Assembly: GCA_027532825.1 (NCBI GenBank)
Contig: JAPZTL010000004.1
Coordinates: 124,001 to 188,000, forward strand
DNA from: Silanimonas sp021297925
GTDB lineage: Bacteria > Pseudomonadota > Gammaproteobacteria > Xanthomonadales > Xanthomonadaceae
Reading direction: 5' to 3'
DNA length: 64,000 bases
The notes beneath the pieces are model-generated. The model saw nothing but the letters and a program-made list of their open reading frames with translations, had not been told where the DNA came from and did no database searches. Positions within the stretch are counted from its first letter, which is position 1. Each line of letters starts with the position of its first letter. Positions 28,343-36,997 of the stretch are shown here, piece after piece. A program made the translations under genes and the position numbers.

Positions 28343-28359
28343 TGCGACCTTGTGTCGCA
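28343..28359. promoter_or_regulatory. RegA/PrrA/RegR-type operator
   Basis: TGCGACCTTGTGTCGCA is an inverted repeat, TGCGAC and GTCGCA with a 5-base spacer. Against the published Bradyrhizobium RegR consensus GNGRCRTTNNGNCGC it has a single mismatch (C for R at position 6). It lies in the 124-base gap between divergent regB and the PepSY gene. It is centred about 45 bases upstream of the regB -10, a usual activator position, so RegA could control both itself and the PepSY-TonB operon. Confidence 0.65.
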
Positions 28360-28419
28360 TTCCCGAAGCCGCCACAGGCCCGGAGACTGCGCGGCCTCTA
28401 CGAGACGTCCTCGCCCGCC

Positions 28420-29862
28420 GTGCCCGCCCGCTTCGCCACCCTGCCGTTCGCGTCCCGACTCCACCGCGCCTTGGCTTGGGTGGCGCTCGTCGTCCTCGTC
28501 GCCTGGACGCTTTCCGGCTTCCTCCATCCCTTGATGGGGCTGTTGGCCCCCATGCCCGTGCAGCGATCGTTGCCGAGCACGGCAGTCGCGCCCGACGGCC
28601 TGGTGGGCGGCCTGCCCGCGGTGCTTCGCGAGAGCGACGGCGCGGCCGTGGTGCGCACGGTGCCTGGACCGGGCGGCGCGCTCTGGCAACTGACGATGCC
28701 GGACGGCGAACGCCGCTACCACCACATGGACGGCAGCCCGTGGCCCGGCAGCGACCGCGACTACGCGCGATGGTTGGCGGGCTGGTACCTCGGCGAGGAA
28801 CGCGCGATCCAGTCGATCGAACGCGTCGACCGCTTCAGCGCCGACTACCCGTGGGTGAACCGCCTGCTTCCGGTCTGGGCCGTGAGCTTCGAGGGCGACG
28901 ACGGGTTGATTGCCTACGTGCACACCGAGACCGGCGTGCTGGCATCGCTCTCCGACGCGCGCCGCCGCTGGATGCAGGCCGGCTTCCGGCAGGTGCACAC
29001 GTTGGCCTTCCTCGGTGCCTTCGATCCGCTGCGTCGCACCGTGGTGGCGAGTGCGATGACGGTCCTGCTGCTCATTGGCGCCGCGGGCCTCGTGCTGTGG
29101 TGGGGACGTTCCGCCTCGTCGAAAGTGCCGCCCTCGCGCCGCTGGCACCGTCGGCTCGCGCTGTGGGCCGGTCTGCCCTTGCTGGGGATGGCCAGCAGCG
29201 GCTTGATCCATGCCCTCTGGAAGGCCGGCGACGCGCCCGATCGCGGGCTGTCGCTGCCGCCCGCGCTCGTGGTCCCTCCGAAGGAGTTCGACGTGGCGCG
29301 CCTCGCCCAAGCCCTCACGCCGTCGGACGGCGAGGCGGCCTGGTCGCAAGCCAGCGTGGCGACGCTGCCCGATGGCCGCGCCGTCCTCGTGCTGCGCCAG
29401 CCGCTGGCGCCGGGCTGGGGCGTGCCGGTGCCGGAGGCGCGGGTCGTGGATCTGGCCAGCGGCACCAACGTGGCGAAGGGTGAGCACGCGTTGGCCTCTG
29501 CCGCGTCGGCCCGCCATGGCGTGGCAGGCGAAACGCTGCGCCGTGTCACGCGCTTCGGCCCCGAGTACGACTTCCGCAACCGCCGGCTCCCGGCGTGGAT
29601 CGCCACCACCGCCGACGGCCGCCGCATCGCCTTCGACCCGGACACCGCGCAGCGCCTCGATGCGATGAGCGCCACGGCGGTCGCCGAAGCCTGGGTCTTC
29701 TCCATCGTCCACAAGTGGCAGCCGCTGGCCGGGCTGCTCGGTTCGCCCGGGCGCCGCGACGCGCTGCAGGTCGCCGTGCTGGCGCTGGGTCTCGTGCTTG
29801 CCGGTCTGGGCATCGCACTGCGCCTGCGCCGCCGAACCGTCCCGAATTCCGTTTCCCCTTGA
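28420..29862 (+). CDS. PepSY-associated transmembrane protein
   Basis: This roughly 480 aa inner membrane protein has hydrophobic segments near residues 18-40, 205-225, 245-262 and 455-475 and two periplasmic PepSY-like regions (for example ADYPWVNRLLPVWAVSFEG and RFGPEYDFRNRRLPAWIATT). Family members next to TonB receptors are thought to reduce or release iron from siderophores or handle copper; the substrate here is unknown. The GTG start is chosen for the VPARFATLPFASRLHRALAW N-terminus; an in-frame ATG at 28294 would add 42 residues that overlap the operator and look non-coding. The TonB receptor follows 11 bases after the stop. Confidence 0.8.
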   Translation: MPARFATLPFASRLHRALAWVALVVLVAWTLSGFLHPLMGLLAPMPVQRSLPSTAVAPDGLVGGLPAVLRESDGAAVVRTVPGPGGALWQLTMPDGERRYHHMDGSPWPGSDRDYARWLAGWYLGEERAIQSIERVDRFSADYPWVNRLLPVWAVSFEGDDGLIAYVHTETGVLASLSDARRRWMQAGFRQVHTLAFLGAFDPLRRTVVASAMTVLLLIGAAGLVLWWGRSASSKVPPSRRWHRRLALWAGLPLLGMASSGLIHALWKAGDAPDRGLSLPPALVVPPKEFDVARLAQALTPSDGEAAWSQASVATLPDGRAVLVLRQPLAPGWGVPVPEARVVDLASGTNVAKGEHALASAASARHGVAGETLRRVTRFGPEYDFRNRRLPAWIATTADGRRIAFDPDTAQRLDAMSATAVAEAWVFSIVHKWQPLAGLLGSPGRRDALQVAVLALGLVLAGLGIALRLRRRTVPNSVSP

Positions 29863-29873
29863 GAGGTTCCGCC

Positions 29874-31976
29874 ATGCCGACGCTCCGTCGCCACCCCCTC
29901 GCGTTTGCCCTTGCCGCGGCGCTCGTCGCGCTGCCCGCCGTGGCCGCCGAGACCGCCAACGACCCCGCCGTGCTGGACCGGGTCGAGGTCGAAGGCCAGA
30001 ACCTGACGCCGCTGGCGCCGCTGTCGATGGAGGGCGCGAAGAAGCGCCTCGCTGAGCGCGCTGGCGCCACCACGCTGGTCGATGCCGAAGCCCTCCGCCA
30101 AGGCCGCGTCAGCACGCTCTCGGACGCGCTGGGCTTCGCCGCCGGCGTGTTCGTGCAGCCGCGTTTCGGTTCGGAGGAATCGCGCATTGCGATCCGCGGT
30201 TCCGGCGTGCAGCGCACCTTCCACGGCCGCGGCCTTGTGGTGCTGCAGGACGGCATTCCGATCAACCTCGCCGACGGCGGATTCGACATGCAGTCGATCG
30301 ACGCGCTGTCGGCGCGCTACATCGAGGTGTGGCGCGGACCGAACGCGCTGGAGTACGGCGCGGCCTCGCTGGGCGGCGCCATCAACTACGTCTCGCCGAC
30401 CGGCTACGACATCGACGGCACGCGCTTGCGCGCCGAGGCCGGCAGCTTCGGCTACGGGCGCTGGCAGGCTCAGTGGGGCGGCCACTCGGGCGCGCACGAT
30501 GCGGTCGTGTCGCTGGGGGGCTTCGCGCAGGACGGCTACCGCGCCAACGCTCGCCAGGAAAACCACCGTCTTGGCGCGAACTGGGGCTACCGCTTCAGCG
30601 ACACGCTGGACGCCCGCGTGTACCTCACGCACGTCGACACCCGCTCGGCGCTGCCCGGCTCGCTGACGCGCGCGCAGTTCCTCGCCAATCCGCAGCAGGC
30701 CGCCGCCGGCAGCGTGCTGCTGGACCAGCGCCGCGACTTCGAGCTCACCCGCGCCTCGCTGCGCGTGGCCTATCGCCCGGAAGCCGGCCGTGAGCTGCTG
30801 GTCTCGGCCTTCGCCAGCGACAAGTTCCTCGACCACCCGATTTTCCAGGTGCTGCAGCAGGACAGCCTCGACCGCGGCATCGACGTGCGCGTGCGCGAGG
30901 AAGGCGAGATCAACGGCCGCCGCAACCTGTTCGTGGCCGGCTTTGGCCACGTGCGCGGCGACACCCGCGACGATCGCTGGGTGAACCGCGGCCGTGCGAA
31001 CCCTGCCGACCATCGCGGCGCTCGCACCGACCAGAGCGATCAGTTCGCCACCAGCACCACGGTGTTCTTCGAGAACCAGCACTGGCTGGGCCAGCGCTGG
31101 GTGGCCGTGGTCGGGGCGCAGGGGCTGTCGGCCCAGCGCCGTTTCGAGGATCGCGTGCCGGTACCGGTCAACGCCAGTTTCGACCGCCGCTACGACGCCT
31201 TCAGTCCGAAGCTCGGCCTGCGCTTCGAGGCCGCCGAGGGCGTGCAGTGGTTCGCGAACCTCAGCCGCAGCGCGGAGCCGCCGAGCTTCGGCGAGCTGGC
31301 CGGTGGCCCGAACGTCACGCTCGTCGACCTGCAGCGCGCTGACAGCGGCGAGATCGGCCTGCGCTACTCGCGCGACGGCCTCGACCTCGATGCGGTCGTG
31401 TACCGCGCGAACGTCGAGAACGAGCTGCTGGCGCTGACCGACGGCAATGGCAATCCGTTGGGCACGCGCAATGCCGAACGCACGATCCACCAAGGGCTGG
31501 AGTTCTCGGCCCGCTGGGCGTTCGCGCCGGAGTGGCAGGCGGGTGTGAACGCGCTGGTCAACGATTTCCGCTTCGATGGCGACGACGCGTTCGGCGACAA
31601 CGAGCTCGCCGGCCTGCCGCGCGAGTGGCTGCGCGCCGAGCTCGCATGGGCGCCGTCCGACGCGATCCGCATCGCGCCGAACCTCGAGTGGGTGCCGAAC
31701 GACTACTTCATCGACCACGCCAACACCTTCAGCGCGCCGGGCTACGCGATCTGGGGCCTGAAGGTCTCCGGACGCTTCAGCAAGGGCTTGTCGTGGTTCG
31801 TGGACGGCCGAAACCTGGGTGATCGCGCCTACGTCGCCACCACCGGTGTCGTCGCCGACACCCGCGCGCCATTCAACCCGGCCAACCCGGCCGCGGTGCG
31901 CCCGCCGCGCGACGGGTCCTACTACCTGCCGGGAGACGGTCGTTCGGTGTACGTCGGGCTCGAGTGGCGGCTCTGA
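29874..31976 (+). CDS. TonB-dependent outer membrane receptor
   Basis: This 700 aa protein has a signal peptide (about 1-24, ALVALPAVAA-ETAND), a possible TonB box near DRVEVEG, a plug domain (about 55-170; SRIAIRGSGVQRTFHGRG, YIEVWRGPNALEYGAASLGG) and a 22-strand barrel ending YVGLEWRL. The closest look is FecA-like receptors for ferric chelates. The terminal Leu is less usual than Phe for BAM recognition. It follows the PepSY gene with a GAGAGG ribosome binding site, so the two form an operon for uptake and processing of a metal chelate, probably under the RegA-type box at 28343-28359. Confidence 0.9.
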   Translation: MPTLRRHPLAFALAAALVALPAVAAETANDPAVLDRVEVEGQNLTPLAPLSMEGAKKRLAERAGATTLVDAEALRQGRVSTLSDALGFAAGVFVQPRFGSEESRIAIRGSGVQRTFHGRGLVVLQDGIPINLADGGFDMQSIDALSARYIEVWRGPNALEYGAASLGGAINYVSPTGYDIDGTRLRAEAGSFGYGRWQAQWGGHSGAHDAVVSLGGFAQDGYRANARQENHRLGANWGYRFSDTLDARVYLTHVDTRSALPGSLTRAQFLANPQQAAAGSVLLDQRRDFELTRASLRVAYRPEAGRELLVSAFASDKFLDHPIFQVLQQDSLDRGIDVRVREEGEINGRRNLFVAGFGHVRGDTRDDRWVNRGRANPADHRGARTDQSDQFATSTTVFFENQHWLGQRWVAVVGAQGLSAQRRFEDRVPVPVNASFDRRYDAFSPKLGLRFEAAEGVQWFANLSRSAEPPSFGELAGGPNVTLVDLQRADSGEIGLRYSRDGLDLDAVVYRANVENELLALTDGNGNPLGTRNAERTIHQGLEFSARWAFAPEWQAGVNALVNDFRFDGDDAFGDNELAGLPREWLRAELAWAPSDAIRIAPNLEWVPNDYFIDHANTFSAPGYAIWGLKVSGRFSKGLSWFVDGRNLGDRAYVATTGVVADTRAPFNPANPAAVRPPRDGSYYLPGDGRSVYVGLEWRL

Positions 31977-31977
31977 G

Positions 31978-32100
31978 TCAGCCCAGCCACCACCACGCCA
32001 GCGTGGCCAAGGCCACGCCCTTGAGCGTCACGGCGAGCAGGGCGATGGCCGTGGCCCTTCGGTCGCGACGCCCGTGGGACGGCGTGGGCTGCTCGGACAT
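31978..32100 (-). CDS. Small single-pass membrane protein downstream of trxC
   Basis: This 40 aa protein has a charged N-terminus (MSEQPTPSHGRRDRRATA) and one hydrophobic helix (IALLAVTLKGVALATLAWWW) ending just before the stop. It starts 6 bases after the trxC stop, so co-translation is likely. The RR-x-hydrophobic-LK pattern faintly recalls CydP-type small oxidase subunits, but no oxidase gene is near and I do not assign it. Its stop is one base from the TonB receptor stop on the other strand. Confidence 0.55.
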   Translation of the reverse strand: MSEQPTPSHGRRDRRATAIALLAVTLKGVALATLAWWWLG

Positions 32101-32105
32101 GGCCG

Positions 32106-32564
32106 TCAGGCGAGTCCGTAGCTGGTCGCAATCCACTGCATGAACGCGGGCAGCGGCATCGCGCCGCTGGTCCGGGCCACCTCGTGGCCACCGTCGCGGC
32201 TGCCCTGCCAAGCGATCAGCGTCGGCAGGCTCTGGATGCGGAACTGCGAAGCAAGTTGCGGCTCGGCTTCGGTGTCGAGCTTCACGAAGCGGAACTGTGG
32301 CTCCAGGCGCTGGCAGGCGGCCGCGAACACGGGCGCGAAGCTGCGGCAGGGGCCGCACCATCCGGCCCACGCGTCGATGATCACCGGCTGCTCGGATTTC
32401 AGCAGCAGGGCCTCGGCGTTCTTCGCCGTCAGCGCCAGTGGCATGCCGGTGAAAAGGCCATGGCCGCAGCGCCCGCATTTCGGGTCGTCGCCCAGGCGCG
32501 CATCGGGCACGCGGTTGATCGACAGGCAGTGCGGGCAGGCGAGCTGGGTGGTGTCGGTGTCCAT
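32106..32564 (-). CDS. trxC: Thioredoxin 2
   Basis: TrxC (152 aa; E. coli 139) is a cytosolic oxidoreductase with an N-terminal zinc finger. The finger is CPHC and CGRC (within the first 35 residues, LACPHCLSINRVPDARL). The thioredoxin fold follows with the active site WAGWCGPCRSFAP and cis-Pro in IQSLPTLIAW. Such thioredoxins are linked to oxidative stress and zinc/redox sensing. The chosen ATG gives MDTDTTQLACPHC; an upstream extension is not conserved. TACCCT ends 7 bases before the ATG, another candidate leaderless gene. Confidence 0.93.
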   Translation of the reverse strand: MDTDTTQLACPHCLSINRVPDARLGDDPKCGRCGHGLFTGMPLALTAKNAEALLLKSEQPVIIDAWAGWCGPCRSFAPVFAAACQRLEPQFRFVKLDTEAEPQLASQFRIQSLPTLIAWQGSRDGGHEVARTSGAMPLPAFMQWIATSYGLA

Positions 32565-32571
32565 GGCGCGC

Positions 32572-32599
32572 AGGGTAGCGCCTCGCGGGCGATGCGGCA
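32572..32599 (-). promoter_or_regulatory. trxC promoter, leaderless type
   Basis: On the minus strand TGCCGC, a 16-base spacer and TACCCT precede the trxC ATG by 7 bases. The same -35-like and -10 hexamers occur at regB. The predicted start point falls on the start codon. Confidence 0.4.
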
Positions 32600-32707
32600 T
32601 GGTGCAGGGCCGCATCGCGCCCGGCCTCACGACGACGTCATGGCGACACCGTTCCGCGGCCGGCGTGGCATCCTTCGCCGCCTTCCCACTCTTGGAACCT
32701 TGGCCCG

Positions 32708-33175
32708 ATGGAGCTCTACGCCGGCAACACCTATCTGTGGACCAAGCTGCTCCACACGCTGTTCGTCATCGCCTGGATGGCCACGGTGTTCTACCTGCCG
32801 CGGATCCTGGTGAACATCGCGGAAGCCCAGGGCGAGCCCGCGGTCGTCGCTCGCCTCGTGCTGATGGGCAAGCGCTTGTACCGCTTCGGCCACGTGATGC
32901 TGGGCTTCGTGTTCCTGTTCGGCTTCCTGCTGTGGTTCGGCCGCGTCATCGACGATTCGCTGTGGCCCCACATCACCGCCGCCCGCGGCTGGATGCACCT
33001 GAAGTTCCTGCTGGTGCTCGGCATCCTCGCCCACTTCATCGTTGCCGGCCGGATGGTGAAGGCCATCGAGAAAGGCGCGGCGCCGAAGTCGGCGACGTGG
33101 CTGCGCTGGTTCAACGAGATTCCGGTGGTGCTGCTGCTCGTGATCCTCGTGCTGGTGTTCATCAAGCCGATCTGA
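32708..33175 (+). CDS. HemJ/CopD-like four-helix membrane protein
   Basis: This 155 aa protein has four hydrophobic helices. It starts with the family segment LLHTLFVIAWMATVFYLPRI, including the conserved His16, and carries RLYRFGHVMLGF and WMHLKFLLVLGILAHF. That pattern is shared by HemJ (oxygen-independent protoporphyrinogen IX oxidase) and CopD-domain proteins. HemJ would oxidise protoporphyrinogen IX to protoporphyrin IX in haem synthesis. The choice between HemJ and an uncharacterised CopD-like protein cannot be made safely; no other hem gene is in the window. It overlaps the convergent transporter gene by 14 bases. Confidence 0.75.
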   Translation: MELYAGNTYLWTKLLHTLFVIAWMATVFYLPRILVNIAEAQGEPAVVARLVLMGKRLYRFGHVMLGFVFLFGFLLWFGRVIDDSLWPHITAARGWMHLKFLLVLGILAHFIVAGRMVKAIEKGAAPKSATWLRWFNEIPVVLLLVILVLVFIKPI

Positions 33176-34028
33176 GCGCCCGCTTCAGCACCCACCACGC
33201 GAACAGCCCGCCGGTGAGGTACATCAGCAGCGAGTAGAGCGCCGGCACCACGGCGGCGCCTGGCATCGACAGCACGTGCAGGGCGACGAAGATCGCCAGC
33301 GTGCCGTTGTGGATGCCGATCTCGAAGGCGATGGCGGTGGACTGCGGCACGCCGAGGCGCGCGGCCCGGCCCGCGGCGTAGCCGGACAGCAGACTCACGA
33401 GGTTGAACAGCAGGGCGGCCAAGCCGACCACGGCCGCGTACTCCGCCAGCGTCTCCCATTCGAAGAACACCGCGGCGCCGATCAAGATCACGAGGATCAG
33501 CGTCGAGGCCAGGCGGATGGGTTTGTCGAGTTTTTCGGCGATCACCGGACGCCACGCGCGCAAGCTCATGCCGATCACCACCGGCAGGATCACCAGCACG
33601 CCGACTTCGATGATCTTCCGCGTCGGCGGCGGCACGGCCTGTTCGCTGGCCATCAGCCAGGCGAGCCCCAGCGTGACCCAGACGGGCAGGGTCACGAGAG
33701 CGAGCACGCTGTTGATGGCGGTCAGCGTGATGTTCAGCGCCACATCGCCGCGGGCGAGGTGCGAGAACAGGTTCGCCGTCACGCCGCCCGGCGAAGCCGC
33801 CAGCAGCACGAGGCCGAGGCCGAGTTCGGGCGGCAGCCCGAAGCCGACCGCCAGGCCGAAGGCCACCGGCGGCAACAGCACCGTCTGCACCGCCAGCGCG
33901 ACGACCACGGCTTTCGGCGCCGTCGCGACGCGCTTGAAGTCGGCGAGCGTGAGGTGCAGGCCCAGGCCGATCATCACGATGGCCAGGGCGGTCGGCAGGA
34001 AGAGGCTGAAGATCGGGTTGTCGGCCAT
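33162..34028 (-). CDS. BASS-family (bile acid:sodium symporter) transporter
   Basis: This 288 aa membrane protein has about nine or ten helices and family motifs IGLGLHLTLADFKRV near the N-terminus, LLAASPGGVTANLFSHLARG in the core and EIGIHNGTLAIFVALHV in the second repeat, including the ExG(I/M)xNG sodium-site pattern. Bacterial members import organic anions such as pantoate, pyruvate or bile-acid-like compounds with sodium. The substrate is unknown. It lies 29 bases downstream of the MDR oxidoreductase gene and may be co-transcribed with it. Confidence 0.9.
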   Translation of the reverse strand: MADNPIFSLFLPTALAIVMIGLGLHLTLADFKRVATAPKAVVVALAVQTVLLPPVAFGLAVGFGLPPELGLGLVLLAASPGGVTANLFSHLARGDVALNITLTAINSVLALVTLPVWVTLGLAWLMASEQAVPPPTRKIIEVGVLVILPVVIGMSLRAWRPVIAEKLDKPIRLASTLILVILIGAAVFFEWETLAEYAAVVGLAALLFNLVSLLSGYAAGRAARLGVPQSTAIAFEIGIHNGTLAIFVALHVLSMPGAAVVPALYSLLMYLTGGLFAWWVLKRALRSA

Positions 34029-34057
34029 GGGTCTCTGGTGCGGTGCGGCAGGCGGGC

Positions 34058-35086
34058 TCAGGGCAGGAGCACGAGTTTCCCGACACTCTGCCCCGACTCG
34101 ATGCGTCGGTGTGCCTGCGCCGCGTCAACGAGTGCAAAGGCTTCCACCGGTGGTGCGACCAGCCGCCCGTCGGTGAAGCGTTCGAGCAGCCAGAGCATGC
34201 CTTCGCGCAGGCGCGGCGCTTCCGCGGACAGGAAGCTGAGGTTGGCCGCCAGCACGCTGCGGTTGCTGGTGGTCATCGCCAGCGGGTTGAAGCGCGGCGT
34301 GCGCCACCAGTCCCAAGCCAGCTTCAGCCAGTTCACGCGGCCGTCCTTCGGCAGCATCGAGGCGAAGCCGTAGATCACCAGCTTGCCCATGGGCGCCAGC
34401 GCGTCGAAGCTGGCCTGCAGGGTCGACACGCCGTTGGCGTCGAACACGGCGTCGAAGCCCTCCGGTGCGATCGCTTGCGCCGCCGCGACCCAGTCGCCCG
34501 CCGATTTGTCGATGACGTGGGTGGCGCCGAGCGCCTTCGCTGCGTCGATCTTGTGCGCGGCGCCGACGACGCCCGTGGCTTCGACCCCGGCGAGCCGCGC
34601 GAGCTGCAGCAAGGCACCGCCCACGCCACCGGCGGCGGAATGCACCAGCCACCGATCACCGGCCCGCGGGTACACCTGCTGGTGCGCCATGAACCAAGCG
34701 GTCAGGAACACCGTCGGCAGGGCCGCGGCCTGCGCGCTGGTCAGCGAGGCCGGTGTCGCGAACACGCGGTCCGTCGGCAGGCAAATTGCGCTGGTGTAGC
34801 CGCCGAACAGCGTCACGCCGATGGCGCGGTCGCCGGTTCGCCAGCCGTCCACGCCGTCACCGACCGCATCGACCACGCCGGCCACCTCGAAGCCCGGCGT
34901 GATCGGGTAGCCGTGAAGGCGTTTCGCGCTCTCGTAGAGGCCCATACGGATGATGCCGTCGGCGTAATTGACGCCACAGGCCTCGACGCGCAACCGCACT
35001 TCGCCGGGCTTCGGCACCGGATCCGGTGATTCGACGAGGCGAAGTGCGTCGTAGCCTCCGGGCCGTTCGATGACGATGCGACGCAT
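34058..35086 (-). CDS. Zinc-free MDR / quinone oxidoreductase
   Basis: This 342 aa medium-chain dehydrogenase/reductase has the GroES-like domain (RLRVEACGVNYADGIIRMGL) and a Rossmann domain with the NADPH loop SAAGGVGGALLQLA. The catalytic-zinc Cys/His ligands of alcohol dehydrogenases are absent, which puts it with quinone oxidoreductase/VAT-1-like members that reduce quinones or enones. The start MRRIVIERPGGYDAL is family-like. The stop of the upstream small membrane protein gene lies 5 bases before it, so the two are translated from one message, and the BASS transporter follows. Confidence 0.88.
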   Translation of the reverse strand: MRRIVIERPGGYDALRLVESPDPVPKPGEVRLRVEACGVNYADGIIRMGLYESAKRLHGYPITPGFEVAGVVDAVGDGVDGWRTGDRAIGVTLFGGYTSAICLPTDRVFATPASLTSAQAAALPTVFLTAWFMAHQQVYPRAGDRWLVHSAAGGVGGALLQLARLAGVEATGVVGAAHKIDAAKALGATHVIDKSAGDWVAAAQAIAPEGFDAVFDANGVSTLQASFDALAPMGKLVIYGFASMLPKDGRVNWLKLAWDWWRTPRFNPLAMTTSNRSVLAANLSFLSAEAPRLREGMLWLLERFTDGRLVAPPVEAFALVDAAQAHRRIESGQSVGKLVLLP

Positions 35087-35091
35087 GGGGT

Positions 35092-35496
35092 TCAAGCGAC
35101 TGCCGGGCGGCGCCAGCGCGCCACGCCCAGGGCGATCGGCAGCGGGATCGCCAGCGTCGCGATGGCCATCCACAGCGGGTGCGGCAACAGGCTGAGATTG
35201 ATGGCGCAGAGCCCCAGCATCAACAGGCCGAGGGCGATGCCGAGGCCCTTCCAGCGCGGCCGGGCGATCAGGGTGGCGACTAGCACCGCCACCGCCGTGG
35301 CGATGGCATAGGCCAGCACCACCCACGCCTTCGCCGCGACGGGCATCGATTCGACGATGGTCGCCATCTGTGCGTGGCTGTTCGGATTGATGCCCGCGGG
35401 CAGCGGCCACAGCTGGTGGCCGATGGCTTGGATACCGGCCACCGTCAGCGACATCGCGACGGCGCCGGCGAGGAACGCGAGGATCAAACGAAGCAT
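35092..35496 (-). CDS. Hypothetical four-helix membrane protein
   Basis: This 134 aa protein has hydrophobic segments at about residues 3-25, 55-78, 86-105 and 107-125, separated by short loops, and a soluble loop with QLWPLPAGINPNSHAQ. I do not recognise a family. It is first in a three-gene unit with the MDR oxidoreductase and the BASS transporter, directly after the rhlE terminator. Confidence 0.7.
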   Translation of the reverse strand: MLRLILAFLAGAVAMSLTVAGIQAIGHQLWPLPAGINPNSHAQMATIVESMPVAAKAWVVLAYAIATAVAVLVATLIARPRWKGLGIALGLLMLGLCAINLSLLPHPLWMAIATLAIPLPIALGVARWRRPAVA

Positions 35497-35541
35497 GGAC
35501 GTCTCCCTCCCGAGGAGGGCCCAGACTGCGTCAGCCCGCGC

Positions 35542-35573
35542 AAAAAAGGAAACGGGCCCGAAGGCCCGTTCCC
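35542..35573 (-). terminator. Intrinsic terminator of rhlE
   Basis: AACGGGCC (35551-35558) and GGCCCGTT (35563-35570) form an 8 bp stem with loop CGAA. On the minus strand the stem is followed by TCCTTTTTTG. It stands 23 bases after the rhlE stop codon. Confidence 0.9.
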
Positions 35574-35595
35574 GGTCCAGCGATGGCGTGGCCGA

Positions 35596-36993
35596 TCAGG
35601 CCGGACGCGTGCCGTCGCGACGCTGGCCGCCCTGGCGCTGGCCACCGCCAGCGTTGCCACCGTCGCGGCGCGGGCCGCCGGCGTGGCCCTGCGGGCGGCC
35701 GCCGTCACGGCGCTGGCCGTGGGCATGGCCGTCGCGGCGCGGGCCACCGGCGTTGCCGCCACCCGGCGCGCCGTCACGACGCGGCGGACGCGGGCCCTGC
35801 GGGCGACGCGCGCGCTGCTGGCCGGCGGTGCTGTCGTCGTTGATGTCGTTGCCGTCGCGGAAGCTCCAGTCCGGCGGGAAGCCGTCGAGGCCATGCACTT
35901 CCAACGGGTCCTTCAGGATGCGCTGCACTTGGCGCAGCAGCTTCGCTTCGTCCTTGGAGACGAGCGAGACGGCCTCGCCCGTGCAGCCGGCGCGGCCGGT
36001 GCGGCCGATGCGGTGCACGTAGTCCTCGGGGACCATCGGCAGTTCGAAGTTGATGACGCGCGGCAGGGCCGGGATGTCGAGGCCGCGGGCGGCGATGTCG
36101 GTCGCCACGAGCACGCGCACGGCGCCGCTCTTGAAGTCGGCCAGCGCACGCAGGCGGGCGTTCTGCGACTTGTTGCCGTGGATGGCTTCGGCGCGGATGC
36201 CGGCGGCGGTGATCTGCTTGGCGAGGCGGTCCGAGCCGTGCTTGGTCTTGGCGAAGACCAGGGTCTGGTCCTGGTAGTGCGTCGACAGCAGCTTCAGCAG
36301 CACTTCGCGCTTCTGCGTGTCGCGCACCGGGTGCACGCGGTGGGTGACCATCGTGGCAACGGCGTTCGGCGGATTCACCTGGATTTCCTGCGGCTCGCGC
36401 AGGGCTTCCTTGGCGATCTCGCGGATGGCCTTGTCGAAGGTGGCCGAGAACAGCATCGTCTGGCGCTGCTTCGGCACCATCGCGATGATGCGGCGGATGG
36501 CCGGCAGGAAGCCGATGTCGAGCATGCGGTCGGCTTCGTCGAGCACCAGCACCTGCACTTCGCGCAGGTCGACGTTGCGCTGCTGCATGTGGTCGATCAG
36601 GCGGCCCGGGCAGGCCACGATGATGTCGACGCCGCGGCGCAAGGTGTTGGCCTGGTTCACCAGCGAGACGCCGCCGTAGACGACGGCCATCTTCAGCGAC
36701 AGGTGCTTGGCGTAGTCACGCAGGTTGTCGTGCACCTGCTGGGCGAGTTCGCGGGTGGGGGCGAGGATGAGGGCGCGCGGGTTCCGCGAGCGCTCACCGG
36801 CGGCGAGCTTCTGCAGCAGGGGCAGGCCGAACGCGGCGGTCTTGCCGGTGCCGGTCTGCGCGCCAGCCAGCAGGTCGCGGCCTTCAAGCGCGGCCGGGAT
36901 GGCCTCGGCCTGGATCGGCGTGGGGGTGGTGAAGCCGAGGCCGTCGAGCGCACGGCAGAGCGCGGGCGTGAGCCCGAGGGATTCAAACGTCAT
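35596..36993 (-). CDS. rhlE: DEAD-box RNA helicase RhlE
   Basis: This 465 aa ATP-dependent RNA helicase has the full motif set: Q-motif FTTPTPIQAEAIPAAL, AQTGTGKT, PTRELAQQ, VLDEADRMLDIGF, FSATF, and the C-terminal lobe motifs LVATDIAARGLDI and HRIGRTGR. The tail from about residue 385 is disordered and built of repeated RRDG, GGPRRDG and QGGQ units, typical of RhlE proteins in this group and likely to bind RNA. It may act in ribosome assembly and cold adaptation. The start MTFESLGLTPAL is the family N-terminus. The ribosome binding site is buried in a hairpin. Confidence 0.93.
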   Translation of the reverse strand: MTFESLGLTPALCRALDGLGFTTPTPIQAEAIPAALEGRDLLAGAQTGTGKTAAFGLPLLQKLAAGERSRNPRALILAPTRELAQQVHDNLRDYAKHLSLKMAVVYGGVSLVNQANTLRRGVDIIVACPGRLIDHMQQRNVDLREVQVLVLDEADRMLDIGFLPAIRRIIAMVPKQRQTMLFSATFDKAIREIAKEALREPQEIQVNPPNAVATMVTHRVHPVRDTQKREVLLKLLSTHYQDQTLVFAKTKHGSDRLAKQITAAGIRAEAIHGNKSQNARLRALADFKSGAVRVLVATDIAARGLDIPALPRVINFELPMVPEDYVHRIGRTGRAGCTGEAVSLVSKDEAKLLRQVQRILKDPLEVHGLDGFPPDWSFRDGNDINDDSTAGQQRARRPQGPRPPRRDGAPGGGNAGGPRRDGHAHGQRRDGGRPQGHAGGPRRDGGNAGGGQRQGGQRRDGTRPA

Positions 36994-36997
36994 GAGA

